From Actinomycetales bacterium (GTDB lineage: Bacteria > Actinomycetota > Actinomycetes > Actinomycetales > Cellulomonadaceae): a DNA stretch of 64,000 bases. The notes under the pieces are model-generated. The model had not been told where the DNA came from. It did no database searches and saw only the letters and a program-made list of their open reading frames with translations. Made by a program: the position numbers and the translations under genes. This document shows positions 56,356 through 64,000 of the stretch, piece after piece. Within the stretch, counting starts at the first letter, position 1. Every line of letters starts with the position of its first letter. The stretch spans positions 1 through 64,000 of the forward strand of contig JAHLLI010000023.1 of assembly GCA_020444245.1 (NCBI GenBank), read 5' to 3'.

Positions 56356-57339
56356 ATGAGCGAGCAACCCAGGCCCGGGGTCGACCGCCGTCGCACGACG
56401 AAGATCGGCATCGTGGGCGCCGGGAGCGTGGGCGCCACCATCGCGTATGCCGCCCTGATGCGCGGAGCCGCGCGCACGGTCGCGCTGTTCGACATCAACG
56501 CGGCGAAGGTCGAGGCCGAGGTCCTCGACCTGGGCCACGGCATCCAGTTCATGCCGGAGGCGCAGGTGATCGGCGCGGACGACCTGTCGGTGCTCGCCGA
56601 CTCCGACGTCGTGGTGGTCACGGCCGGTGCCAAGCAGAAGCCGGGCCAGTCCCGCCTCGACCTGGCCGACGCGACCGTCGGGCTGGTCCGCGACCTGATG
56701 CCGAAGCTCGTCGAGGTCGCGCCCGACGCGGTCTTCATGATGGTCACCAACCCGGTCGACATCGTCACCTACGCCGCGATCCGGACCTCGAACCTCGAAC
56801 CGGGTCGGGTGTTCGGCTCGGGGACCGTGCTCGACTCGAGCAGGCTTCGTTGGCTCGTGGCCCAGCACTGCAACGTCGCGGTGCAGAGCGTGCACGCCAC
56901 CATCGCCGGGGAGCACGGGGACTCGGAGATCCCGTTGTGGAGCTCGGCGGCGATCGGCTCGGTCCCGCTGCTCAACTGGCGGGGCGCCAAGACCGGCAAC
57001 GGACCGTTCGACCAGGCGGTGCGCAACCGGATCGCCCAGGAGGTCGTGGGATCGGCCTACCGGATCATCGAGGGCAAGGGCGCGACGAACTACGCGATCG
57101 CGCAGGCAGCCACCCGCATCGTCGAGGCGGTGCTCAAGGACGAGAAGAGCATCCTGCCGGTCTCATCCCTCCTGAACGACTACTACGGCATCTCCGACGT
57201 CTGCCTGTCGGTGCCGGCCGTGGTCGGCCGCAGCGGGGTGGAGGCGCGGCTCGAGGTGCCGATGTCGGGGGAGGAGCTGGCCGGCCTGCGCCGCTCGGCG
57301 GACCACCTGCACGAGATCGCCCACCGGTTCGGGTGGTAG
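56356..57339 (+). CDS. ldh: L-lactate dehydrogenase
   Basis: Ldh reduces pyruvate to L-lactate with NADH. The 327-residue protein has the NAD fold KIGIVGAGSVGATIAYA, the substrate-binding Arg in GAKQKPGQSRLDL, MVTNPVDIVTY and the catalytic His in GEHGDSEIPLW. GAAGGAGGA lies 5 nt before the ATG. The GAKQKPG loop (rather than the malate-type sequence) supports lactate specificity. It is monocistronic, ended by a strong hairpin shared with convergent lexA. Confidence 0.95.
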   Translation: MSEQPRPGVDRRRTTKIGIVGAGSVGATIAYAALMRGAARTVALFDINAAKVEAEVLDLGHGIQFMPEAQVIGADDLSVLADSDVVVVTAGAKQKPGQSRLDLADATVGLVRDLMPKLVEVAPDAVFMMVTNPVDIVTYAAIRTSNLEPGRVFGSGTVLDSSRLRWLVAQHCNVAVQSVHATIAGEHGDSEIPLWSSAAIGSVPLLNWRGAKTGNGPFDQAVRNRIAQEVVGSAYRIIEGKGATNYAIAQAATRIVEAVLKDEKSILPVSSLLNDYYGISDVCLSVPAVVGRSGVEARLEVPMSGEELAGLRRSADHLHEIAHRFGW

Positions 57340-57374
57340 CGGTCGCCGGTCCGGGCGCGTCGACGCGTCGTGGC

Positions 57375-57409
57375 GGTGTGGCCGGTGCGGTGGGCGCACC
57401 GGCCACACC
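57375..57409. terminator. 15-bp bidirectional terminator between ldh and lexA
   Basis: Arms 57375-57389 and 57395-57409 are perfectly complementary around a 5-nt loop. It stands 35 nt after the ldh stop and 3 nt from the lexA stop, so it can end both convergent transcripts. It has no T-tract. Confidence 0.75.
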
Positions 57410-57412
57410 AGT

Positions 57413-58144
57413 TCAGAGGCTGCGCAGCACGCTGACGACCCGCCCGAGCACGACGGCGTCGTCGCCGTCGATGGGGGAGTAGGCCGGGTTCTGGGGCAGC
57501 AGCCACACGTGGCCGTCGGCGCGCTTGAGGGTCTTGACCGTCGCCTCGCCGTCGAGCATGGCCGCGACGATCTCGCCGTTCTCGGCCACCGGCTGGCGGC
57601 GCACCACCACCCAGTCACCGTCGCAGATCGCCGCCTCGAGCATCGAGTCGCCGACGACCTTGAGCAGGAACAGCTCGCCGTCGCCCACCAGCTGGCGCGG
57701 CAGCGGGAAGACGTCCTCGACCACCTGGTCGGCGAGGATCGGCCCACCGGCGGCGATCCGGCCGACCACGGGCACGTAGGACGGCGTGGGGCGCTCGGTG
57801 ACGTCGGGGTCCACTGGTGTCTCGAGCCCGGCGATGGTGCGCGAGTCGTCCGGGTGGACGATCTCGATCGCCCGTGGACGGTGCGGGTCGCGCCGCAGGT
57901 AGCCCTTGCGCTCCAGCGCCATGAGCTGGTGCTTGACCGACGACGGGCTGGTCAGGCCGACCGCGTCGCCGATCTCGCGCATGCTCGGCGGGTAGCCGCG
58001 CTGCTCGACGCTCGAGCGGATCGTGTCCAGCACGAGCCGCTGGCGGGCGGTGAGGCCGTCCCCGTCGGCCGGGCCGTCCGGGAGGGTGTGCACGCTCGCA
58101 AGGTCGTCCCCGTGCCCCGTCGGCGGGGTGCTGCTCGGTGCCAC
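57413..58144 (-). CDS. lexA: SOS repressor LexA
   Basis: LexA represses SOS genes until RecA filaments induce its self-cleavage. The 243-residue protein has about 30 extra N-terminal residues and a winged helix-turn-helix ([56 protein letters not shown]). Its peptidase domain has the Ala-Gly cleavage bond in [11 protein letters not shown], catalytic Ser in GDSMLEAAI and Lys in GEATVKTLK. An SOS box overlaps its -35, so it represses itself. It is divergent from the LysM gene. Confidence 0.97.
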   Translation of the reverse strand: MAPSSTPPTGHGDDLASVHTLPDGPADGDGLTARQRLVLDTIRSSVEQRGYPPSMREIGDAVGLTSPSSVKHQLMALERKGYLRRDPHRPRAIEIVHPDDSRTIAGLETPVDPDVTERPTPSYVPVVGRIAAGGPILADQVVEDVFPLPRQLVGDGELFLLKVVGDSMLEAAICDGDWVVVRRQPVAENGEIVAAMLDGEATVKTLKRADGHVWLLPQNPAYSPIDGDDAVVLGRVVSVLRSL

Positions 58145-58234
58145 GGTCTCCTCCAGGTCTCCGGGTGCTCCCGGTCGTGTCGGCGCTTGTCGGTGCGTGT
58201 CGGTGGTCGGTGATGGTCTGTCCTCGTGCCACTC

Positions 58235-58275
58235 AGCCTAGGGCGGCGCGACGGGCTGATCAAACATCTGTTCGA
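58235..58275 (-). promoter_or_regulatory. lexA promoter with SOS box
   Basis: TCAAAC-ATCT-GTTCGA (58260-58275) matches the LexA consensus with one mismatch and overlaps a -35-like TTTGAT. TAGGCT (58235-58240 on the minus strand) 17-18 nt further is the -10. The leader would be about 85 nt. Confidence 0.8.
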
Positions 58276-58328
58276 GGCGTGTCTCGACAAATGTCGCCGG
58301 CTCGTGCTAGACATCGTACAGACGTACG

Positions 58329-58344
58329 ACGAACGTGTGTTCGA
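58329..58344 (+). promoter_or_regulatory. Second SOS box, before LysM gene
   Basis: ACGAAC-GTGT-GTTCGA matches the LexA consensus at 11 of 12 fixed positions and ends 13 nt before the LysM gene start. Confidence 0.85.
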
Positions 58345-58357
58345 CGAGGAGACCGAG

Positions 58358-58747
58358 ATGACTGCGCTGGCCTGGGACACCCGGAGCGACCTGGTGCGCA
58401 CGGCACCCCGGGCGCGGCCGGCACGTGCTGCTCGCCCCGAGCGGCGGCACCTGCGCCTGACCGCCCGTGGTCGCGCGGTCCTCGTCGTCCTCGCGCTGCT
58501 GCTGGTCGCCGGATGGGCGCTGCGGCCCACCGGTGCGGCCGCCGGCGGCGGAGACCCGGCGATCCCCGTGAACGTGGTCACGGTGACAGCCGGACAGACG
58601 CTGTGGCAGATCGCCTCGTCCGTCACGGAGCCGGGCGAGGACGTGCGGGATGTCGTGGACCGGCTGATCGTGCTCAACGGGCTCAGCGACTCGGGCCTGC
58701 GGGCCGGTCAGCAGCTCTTGGTCCCGGCCGCGGGCGACGCCGGCTGA
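58358..58747 (+). CDS. SOS-linked LysM membrane protein
   Basis: This 129-residue protein has a basic cytoplasmic N-terminus, one membrane segment (about residues 38-55) and an external LysM-like domain (about 71-122: [16 protein letters not shown]...[22 protein letters not shown]). Genes of this type divergent from lexA and before nrdR encode SOS-induced cell-division inhibitors or wall hydrolases (Rv2719c/ChiZ in mycobacteria, DivS in corynebacteria). A LexA box 13 nt upstream supports the same role. ATG 58358 has GAGGAGA before it; the frame extends upstream but would cross the SOS boxes. Confidence 0.9.
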   Translation: MTALAWDTRSDLVRTAPRARPARAARPERRHLRLTARGRAVLVVLALLLVAGWALRPTGAAAGGGDPAIPVNVVTVTAGQTLWQIASSVTEPGEDVRDVVDRLIVLNGLSDSGLRAGQQLLVPAAGDAG

Positions 58748-58826
58748 TCGCTCCTTGCCTGGTCGGGGGTGCGGTCGTACCGTGACCCGGGGCATCCGCG
58801 GGGGTGTCTCGGGGAGGGGAGCACCG

Positions 58827-59300
58827 GTGCACTGCCCGTTCTGCCGGCACAGCGACTCGCGAGTGGTCGACTCGCGGACCGCCGACGACGGCGCTTCGAT
58901 CCGTCGCCGACGGCAGTGCCCGGAGTGCGGCCGTCGCTTCACCACGATCGAGACGGCGAGTCTCGCGGTGGTGAAGCGGTCCGGGGCGACCGAGCCGTTC
59001 AGCCGCGAGAAGATCATCAACGGGGTGCGCAAGGCGTGCCAGGGGCGGCCGGTGAGCGAGGACGACCTGGCCCTGCTCGCCCAGGGCGTGGAGGAGACCC
59101 TCCGCGGCACCGGGACCGCCGAGCTCGACGCCCACGAGATCGGACTCGCGATCCTCGGTCCACTGCGCGAGCTCGATGAGGTGGCCTACCTGCGGTTCGC
59201 GAGCGTGTACCAGGCCTTCGACTCGCTCGACGACTTCGAGGCCGCCATCGGGGCGCTGCGCGCCGAGCGCGCCGAGAAGCCGGAGGCCATCGCGCCCTGA
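58827..59300 (+). CDS. nrdR: Transcriptional repressor NrdR
   Basis: NrdR senses ATP/dATP and represses ribonucleotide reductase genes. The 157-residue protein starts at the zinc ribbon [17 protein letters not shown]...[16 protein letters not shown] (four Cys), followed by an ATP-cone ([24 protein letters not shown]). GTG 58827 follows GGGGAGGGGA. Its place after the lexA-divergent LysM gene is conserved in actinobacteria, linking nucleotide supply with DNA damage. No nrd operon lies in the window. Confidence 0.97.
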   Translation: MHCPFCRHSDSRVVDSRTADDGASIRRRRQCPECGRRFTTIETASLAVVKRSGATEPFSREKIINGVRKACQGRPVSEDDLALLAQGVEETLRGTGTAELDAHEIGLAILGPLRELDEVAYLRFASVYQAFDSLDDFEAAIGALRAERAEKPEAIAP

Positions 59301-59304
59301 TCGG

Positions 59305-60999
59305 TCAGCTGCGGTTGATGAGCTGCTCTCGCACGACCCGCCGCAGCACCTTGCCGATCTGCGAGCGAGGGAGCTCGGGCAGCACGATGAGCTCGCGTGG
59401 GTGCGCGTAGCGCGCGAGGGCGCGCTCGCTCCAGGCCCGGACGGCCGCGAGCTCGACCCGCGACGTGCCCTCGGCCAGCACGATCGCCGCCACGACCCGC
59501 TCGCCGAGGTCGCCCCCCGGGAGCCCGACCACGGCCACGTCCGCGATCTCCGGCATCTGGCGCAGGTGCTCCTCGACCTGCGAGGGGTACACGTTGTACC
59601 CGCCGGTGATGATGACCTCCTTGATGCGGTCGACCAGCCGCAGGAAGCCACCGTCCTCGATGACCACCACGTCACCGGTGCGCAGCCAGGTGTGCCCGTC
59701 GAGCTCGACCAGCATCGCCGCGGTCTCCTCCGGGCGCTTCCAGTACCCGGCGAAGACCTGGGGCCCGGACAGGAGCAGCTCGCCGCGCTCGCCCGGCTCG
59801 ACGGTGCGGGTCGGATCCTCGAGGTCGGCCACGCGCGCCCACGTCGACGGGAACGGAACGCCCAGCAGGCCCGGGCGCCGGTCGGCGCTGAGCGGGTTGC
59901 CGACCGCCACCGGCGAGGTCTCGGTCATCCCGTAGCCCTCGACCAGCAGGCCGCCGGTGACCTTCTCCCACGCGTCGGCCGTCGACCGGGGCAGCGACAT
60001 CGCCCCGGAGATGGAGTAGGCGATCGAGCTGAGGTCCACGCCGCGCTCGGTGGCCGCGGCGGCCAGCCGCTCGAACATCGGCGGAACGCCCGGCACGAAG
60101 GTGAGCGGGCGCCGCCGATGGGCGTCGAGCACCAGCTCGGGGTCGAACCGCGGCACCACGACGAGGGTGGCGGCGATCAGCGCCGAGTACGTCAGGCACA
60201 GCGTCATGCCGAAGGCGTGGAAGAACGGCAGTGCGGCCAGCACCGTCTGCGTGCCGGGCTCGTGCCTCGTCCACGCCTGGCCCTGCGCGGCGTTGACGGC
60301 GATGTTCAGGTGGGTGAGCACCGCGCCCTTGGGCGTTCCCGTGGTACCGCCGGTGTACTGCAGCAGCGCGACGTCGGACAGCTCGGGGTGGGGGTGGTCC
60401 GATGGCAGGGGCTTGGCGCGGCGGACCAGGCGGTCCCAGCGGGGTACGTCGCCGGGGACCCTCGAGCGCATCGACGCGCGGGTCTCACGCGCCTGGCGCA
60501 CCGGCAGGTGCAGGGCGGCGCGCTTGACCGACGGCAGGTCGGCGGCGAGGTTCACCGCGACGACGGTCCGCAGGTCGGTCTGGTCGCGCACCTCGAGCAC
60601 GCGCGCGACGGCCTTCTCCCAGACCAGCGCGACCACGGCGCCGGAGTCGCCGAGCTGGTGGGCGAGCTCGGCGGCCGAGTAGGTCGGGTTGTGCTCGACC
60701 ACCACGGCGCCGAGGCGCAGAGCCGCGTGGAACAGCACCACGTGCGTCGCGCTGTTGGGAAGAACGAGCGCGACCCGGTCGCCGCGCTCCACACCGAGGG
60801 CCGCGAGCGCACCGGCCGCACGCTCGATGCGACGGACGAGCGCGTCGTAGGTGGTCACGGCACCGAGGAAGTCGGTCGCCACGCGGGTGGGGAACGCCCG
60901 CGCAGCCTCCTCGAGCGCCCGCGTCACGGGCGCGTCGACGGTGACGTCGGCGGGGACTCCGGGGGCGTACGAGGCCAACCATGGCCGGGGGACGTCCAT
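59305..60999 (-). CDS. fadD: Long-chain fatty acid CoA ligase / AMP-dependent synthetase
   Basis: The 564-residue enzyme activates fatty acids through an acyl-adenylate. It shows the AMP-binding P-loop YTGGTTGTPKGAVLTH, EGYGMTETSP, the Asp of WLRTGDVVVIEDGG and the catalytic Lys near SQIGKVLRR. Chain-length preference cannot be read. ATG 60999 is chosen because TATCCT lies 6 nt upstream. A 9-bp inverted repeat overlies its promoter, typical of TetR-family fatty acid regulators. It is convergent with nrdR, with only 4 nt between stops. Confidence 0.92.
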   Translation of the reverse strand: MDVPRPWLASYAPGVPADVTVDAPVTRALEEAARAFPTRVATDFLGAVTTYDALVRRIERAAGALAALGVERGDRVALVLPNSATHVVLFHAALRLGAVVVEHNPTYSAAELAHQLGDSGAVVALVWEKAVARVLEVRDQTDLRTVVAVNLAADLPSVKRAALHLPVRQARETRASMRSRVPGDVPRWDRLVRRAKPLPSDHPHPELSDVALLQYTGGTTGTPKGAVLTHLNIAVNAAQGQAWTRHEPGTQTVLAALPFFHAFGMTLCLTYSALIAATLVVVPRFDPELVLDAHRRRPLTFVPGVPPMFERLAAAATERGVDLSSIAYSISGAMSLPRSTADAWEKVTGGLLVEGYGMTETSPVAVGNPLSADRRPGLLGVPFPSTWARVADLEDPTRTVEPGERGELLLSGPQVFAGYWKRPEETAAMLVELDGHTWLRTGDVVVIEDGGFLRLVDRIKEVIITGGYNVYPSQVEEHLRQMPEIADVAVVGLPGGDLGERVVAAIVLAEGTSRVELAAVRAWSERALARYAHPRELIVLPELPRSQIGKVLRRVVREQLINRS

Positions 61000-61005
61000 G
61001 GCTCC

Positions 61006-61031
61006 AGGATAACTTACGCAGGCGTAGGTTA
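61006..61031 (-). promoter_or_regulatory. fadD promoter and TetR-type operator
   Basis: TATCCT (61006-61011, minus strand) ends 6 nt before the ATG. TAACTTACG (61010-61018) and CGTAGGTTA (61023-61031) form a 9-bp inverted repeat with one mismatch and a 4-bp spacer, immediately over the promoter. The AT-rich sequence stands out in this GC-rich window. Confidence 0.6.
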
Positions 61032-61111
61032 CGACGTGTCCCGGCATCATTCGGGTGGCGCCCGAGCCACCGGAGGCGCCACTCTGGGGGCACGAGACGA
61101 GGAGGCCGACC

Positions 61112-61294
61112 ATGGCCGAACGACGCAGCACCCCGACGCCGTCCGAGGACGCCAAGGAGCAGTTCCGTGCGGCGCTGGAGCGCAAGAACGCCGAGGCCCA
61201 CCGGTCGCAGGAGGCGGCCCGCAACACCGGATCGGTGCACGGCCCCGAGGTCGCCGGTGGCGGCCGTCGGGCCTTCCGGCGCAAGACGGGCTGA
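61112..61294 (+). CDS. DUF5302 small protein
   Basis: This 60-residue, highly charged protein (MAERRSTPTPSEDAKEQFRAALERKNAEAHRSQEAARNTGSVHGPEVAGGGRRAFRRKTG) fits the actinobacterial DUF5302 family, whose function is unknown. The central segment is predicted helical and the basic C-terminus ends FRRKTG, as in other members. GAGGAGG lies about 8 nt before the ATG. Confidence 0.82.
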   Translation: MAERRSTPTPSEDAKEQFRAALERKNAEAHRSQEAARNTGSVHGPEVAGGGRRAFRRKTG

Positions 61295-61356
61295 GACTGA
61301 GGGGCACGTCGTGGGCGGAGGACCCGCCCGCGCCGTGGCTCGTCAGCCCCGGGTCG

Positions 61357-62562
61357 TCAGGACAGCACGCGCAGCCGGATCGTCTGGTCCATGCTCGCCA
61401 GGATCTGCACCGCATCCGGGGCCAGCCCCGCGGCCACGTCGGTGACCACGTAGCCGAACTCGCCCTTGGTCGCGAGCAGCTGCCCGTCGATGTTGACGCC
61501 GTGGTCGGCGAACACCTGGTTGATCCCCGCGAGCACGCCCGGGGTGTTGTGGTGCAGGTGCGTCAGGCGGTGGGCCCCGGTGCGGGCGTCGAGCGCGAGA
61601 TTGGGCAGGTTGACACTCAGCATCGTCGAACCGTGGCTGATGTAGTCGCGCAGCTTGTTCGCGACGAACTGGCCGATCGCCTCCTGGGCCTCCTCGGTCG
61701 AGCCGCCGATGTGCGGGGTGAGGATCACGTTGGGCAGCCCGCGCAGGTCGGAGGTGAACGGGTCGCCGCGGCGCTTGGGCTCCTCGGGGAACACGTCGAT
61801 CGCCGCACCGCCCACCCGGCCGGACTCGATCGCCTCGCGCAGCGCGACGTAGTCGACCACGAACCCGCGCGAGAGGTTGAGGAACAGCGCACCGTCGCGC
61901 ATCCGCTCGAACTGGGCCCGGCCGAAGAAGCCGGCGTTCCCCGCCCGCCCGTCCACGTGCAGCGTGACGACGTCGGCCACCGCGAGCAGCTCGTCCAGGC
62001 TGGACATCCGCCGAGCGTTGCCCAGTGCGAGCTTCTCGGCCGAGTCGTAGAACACCACCGACATGCCGATCGACTCGGCGAGCACCGACAGCTGCGTGCC
62101 GATGTTCCCGTACCCGACGATGCCCAGCGTGCGCCCGCGGACCTCGTGGGCGCCCTCGGCGGACTTGTCCCACACGCCCTCGTGCAGCGCGCGGTCGCGC
62201 TCGGTCAGCCGGCGGGTCAACGCGATGATCTCCGCCACCGCGAGCTCGACCACCGAGCGGGTGTTCGAGAACGGCGCGTTGAACACGGCGATGCCGCGCT
62301 CTGCGGCGGCCTGGAGGTCGATCTGGTTCGTCCCGATGCAGAACGCGCCGATCGCGACCAGGTCGTCGGCCTGCTCGATCACCTCACGGGTCACCTGGGT
62401 CTTGGACCGGATCCCGAGCAGTTCGACGCCCTTGAGCGACGAGGCCAGCTCGGCGGTGTCCATGGCGCCGGTGCGGGTGGTGACCTCCGTCCCGTCGGAG
62501 CGCAGCAAAGTGGTGGCAAGGGGGTGCAGGTTCTCCAGCAGCAGGGCGTGTAGCACCCCCAC
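61357..62562 (-). CDS. serA: D-3-phosphoglycerate dehydrogenase
   Basis: SerA oxidises 3-phosphoglycerate in the first step of serine synthesis. The roughly 400-residue protein has NAD motif GIVGYGNIGTQLSVLAES, the substrate-Arg block LFLNLSRGFVVDY, catalytic His in LTPHIGGSTEEAQ and a C-terminal ACT domain (THLHHNTPGVLAGINQVFADHGVNIDGQLL) for serine feedback. It is the short E. coli type rather than the long mycobacterial type. Starts at GTG 62562 or 62556 are both possible; CAGGG 7 nt before 62562 favours that one. Confidence 0.93.
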   Translation of the reverse strand: MGVLHALLLENLHPLATTLLRSDGTEVTTRTGAMDTAELASSLKGVELLGIRSKTQVTREVIEQADDLVAIGAFCIGTNQIDLQAAAERGIAVFNAPFSNTRSVVELAVAEIIALTRRLTERDRALHEGVWDKSAEGAHEVRGRTLGIVGYGNIGTQLSVLAESIGMSVVFYDSAEKLALGNARRMSSLDELLAVADVVTLHVDGRAGNAGFFGRAQFERMRDGALFLNLSRGFVVDYVALREAIESGRVGGAAIDVFPEEPKRRGDPFTSDLRGLPNVILTPHIGGSTEEAQEAIGQFVANKLRDYISHGSTMLSVNLPNLALDARTGAHRLTHLHHNTPGVLAGINQVFADHGVNIDGQLLATKGEFGYVVTDVAAGLAPDAVQILASMDQTIRLRVLS

Positions 62563-62581
62563 ATCGTGGCCCTGCCCGCTG

Positions 62582-62597
62582 CCCGGTCCAAACCGGG
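62582..62597. promoter_or_regulatory. Short palindrome upstream of serA
   Basis: CCCGGT-CCAA-ACCGGG, a perfect 6-bp inverted repeat with a 4-bp spacer, lies 20 nt upstream of serA and 80 nt upstream of the divergent protease gene. It is a weak operator candidate. Confidence 0.3.
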
Positions 62598-62676
62598 TTC
62601 GCCAGGCGGACGTGAGGCGCGGTTTCGCCCGCGCGGCGGTCCCGAGCCGGCGTCGGGGGCTGCGACACTTCGGGGC

Positions 62677-63555
62677 GTGGACGAGCGCTCGGACGAGGTG
62701 CTGTCGCGCCGCGCCCGGCACCAGGTGGCGCGCGCCGCCCGGCGGCGGCGTGCGCGGCCGCTCGTCGTCCTGGCGGTCTTCGCTCTCGGGCTCGTCGGCG
62801 TCGGTGCCGTCGCTCAGGCGCGGGGGCTGGACCTGCGGCAACCGGACGACCTCGCCGCGCTCTTCCGGCCCAGGGTCATGGTCGAGGTCGACGGCAGGGC
62901 GTTCGCGGTGCCGCGGCCGGCGCCGGCGAGCGGCCGGCTGCACCCCGCCGTGCCGGTGACGTCCGCGGGCAGCTACGCCTTCCTGCACACCGTCGACGGC
63001 GCACCGGTCGGCTACGACCCGTGCCGCCCGGTCCGGTACGTGGTGCGTCCCGACGGTGCCCCGCCGGGCGGGCAGGAGCTGGTCGACGAGGCGGTGGCCG
63101 AGATCGAGGCCGCGACCGGCCTGGACTTCGCCTACGCCGGCCGGACCGACGAGGTCCCGGCGGTGGGGCGCGACCTGATCCAGACCCGCTACGGCGCCTC
63201 TCAGTGGGCACCTGTGCTCATCGCGTGGTCCACGAGCGACGAGATGCCCGGGCTGGCGGGGGACGTCGCCGGGATCGGCGGATCCGCTGCGGTCCCGGGA
63301 GCGGACGGCGACGGCTTGTGGTTGGCCGCCGGCCGGCTCGCCCTCGACTCCGAGGACCTGGGTCGGATGCTCGACGCCGGGTACCGTGGCGCGGCCCGCG
63401 GAGTCGTGCTGCACGAGCTCGCCCACGTCGTGGGGCTCGACCACGTCGACGACCCCGCCGAGCTGATGTACCCGACCACGTCCGCACGTGTCGACCTCGG
63501 CCCCGGCGACCTCGCCGGGCTCGCGCTGGTCGGCCAGGTGGCGTGCGAGCAGTGA
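62677..63555 (+). CDS. Membrane-anchored matrixin-like zinc protease
   Basis: The 292-residue protein has a basic N-terminus, one membrane segment (about residues 29-50) and an external domain. That domain has the metzincin zinc motif HELAHVVGLDH (246-256, HExxHxxGxxH) followed by a Met-turn-like ELMYP. It would be an extracytoplasmic metalloprotease of the M10/matrixin type. The substrate is unknown. GTG 62677 is chosen because the basic stretch and membrane helix follow it directly. It is divergent from serA and monocistronic. Confidence 0.85.
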   Translation: MDERSDEVLSRRARHQVARAARRRRARPLVVLAVFALGLVGVGAVAQARGLDLRQPDDLAALFRPRVMVEVDGRAFAVPRPAPASGRLHPAVPVTSAGSYAFLHTVDGAPVGYDPCRPVRYVVRPDGAPPGGQELVDEAVAEIEAATGLDFAYAGRTDEVPAVGRDLIQTRYGASQWAPVLIAWSTSDEMPGLAGDVAGIGGSAAVPGADGDGLWLAAGRLALDSEDLGRMLDAGYRGAARGVVLHELAHVVGLDHVDDPAELMYPTTSARVDLGPGDLAGLALVGQVACEQ

Positions 63556-63573
63556 CGGCGGGCGCGTCGCGCC

Positions 63574-64000
63574 TCAGGCCTCCAGCCCGGCCGGCAGCGG
63601 GCCGGAGCTGACCACGTCGAGCGACTGGGTGGGTCGGGTCATCGCGACGTAGAGGTCCGCCGGGGTCAGCGCGGTCGGGTCGCACAGCACGACCGCGTCG
63701 AACTCCAGGCCCTTGGCCGCGCGCGGTGCCATCAGGGCCACGGTGGCGTCCAGGTCGCCGCGCCCGTGCCCGGGCAGCAGGTCCCCGAGCTCGGCCCGCA
63801 GCGCGGGGTCGAGCTCGGCGAGCCGGGCCGGCGGTGCGATGACCGCTACGCGGCCCGTGCCGTCGTCCGGCAGCGCCGCCACGGCGGCGCGGGCCGCCGC
63901 GACGGTCTCGGCCACCGGGTCGCCGATCCGGACCCGCAGCGCACCGGGCACGTGCCGCGCCGAGGTGAGCGGGCCCAGCGGCAGGCCGGCCGCCGTGGCG
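63574..64000 (-). CDS. UvrD/HelD-type helicase, C-terminal end only (5' end beyond window)
   Basis: The frame stays open to the right edge, so only the last about 142 residues are seen. They contain late superfamily 1 helicase motifs: MAPRAAKGLEFDAVVLCDP (motif V-like) and DLYVAMTRPTQSLDVVSSGPLP (motif VI-like, AMTR). The absence of an extended C-terminus and the KGLEFD.VV block fit HelD-like proteins, which recycle RNA polymerase, or a UvrD_C_2 helicase. The choice between these cannot be made here. Confidence 0.75.
   Translation of the reverse strand, partial: ATAAGLPLGPLTSARHVPGALRVRIGDPVAETVAAARAAVAALPDDGTGRVAVIAPPARLAELDPALRAELGDLLPGHGRGDLDATVALMAPRAAKGLEFDAVVLCDPTALTPADLYVAMTRPTQSLDVVSSGPLPAGLEA

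Noticed and set aside
59176-62553. 1125-codon plus-strand frame across fadD and serA
   Set aside because: Opposite to two well-supported enzymes; the translation has no domain and shows the reversed codon bias of those genes.

Overview
The window is about 64 kb of very GC-rich DNA with bacterial housekeeping gene order. The conserved blocks are infB-rbfA-truB-ribF-rpsO-pnp, thyA-folA-dapA-rnj, ftsK...pgsA-cinA-clgR-like, DUF3046-recA-recX, gluABCD-miaB-miaA-dapF-hflX, and lexA/LysM-nrdR. DUF3046, DUF5302, the clgR-like regulator and the lexA-LysM-nrdR arrangement are actinobacterial hallmarks. With the high GC, GTG starts and an RNase Y beside RNase J, a member of the Micrococcales (perhaps Cellulomonadaceae) is my best guess. 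No sequence search was run. I see no tRNA, rRNA, CRISPR array, insertion sequence or prophage: this is core chromosome.

Layout. 1-10.9 kb: translation and RNA-decay genes (infB, truncated at the left edge; rbfA; truB; ribF; rpsO; pnp), an M16 peptidase and dapB. 10.9-15.4 kb: a small membrane protein, a 414-bp non-coding gap, then a minus-strand operon of ABC ATPase, ABC permease, histidine kinase and response regulator. 15.4-18.6 kb: an acetyltransferase, azlCD and an aldehyde dehydrogenase. 18.7-23.6 kb: thyA-folA, dapA, rnj and a DMT exporter. 23.8-31.6 kb: ftsK, a PAS-GGDEF-EAL protein, a CapA-like protein, pgsA, cinA and a clgR-like regulator. 31.7-39.5 kb: the lhr-nei repair pair and the tdh-kbl threonine pathway. 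39.6-46.6 kb: DUF3046, recA, recX, RNase Y and the gluABCD uptake system. 46.7-57.3 kb: miaB, two YbjN proteins, a dioxygenase-like protein, miaA, dapF, a methyltransferase, hflX, a DinG-type helicase and ldh. 57.4-64 kb: lexA, a LysM protein, nrdR, an acyl-CoA synthetase, DUF5302, serA, a metzincin-like protease and the C-terminal end of a UvrD/HelD-type helicase cut by the right edge.

The genes fit together in a few groups. There is an SOS circuit: LexA plus SOS boxes of the type TCGAAC-N4-GTTCGA before recA and in the lexA/LysM divergent region. There is an RNA-turnover set (PNPase, RNase J, RNase Y) and a lysine/peptidoglycan precursor set (dapA, dapB, dapF).

The most interesting signals are non-coding. 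A hexamer resembling TANNNT lies exactly 6-8 nt before the start codon of about seventeen genes, implying widespread leaderless transcription. The infB-rbfA spacer can fold into two mutually exclusive long stems. The recA leader carries an SOS box, a hairpin and a short ORF with a strong Shine-Dalgarno. Palindromic operator candidates overlie the promoters of kbl, the acyl-CoA synthetase gene and the ABC/two-component operon. I found no clear candidate for a wholly new multi-gene system.
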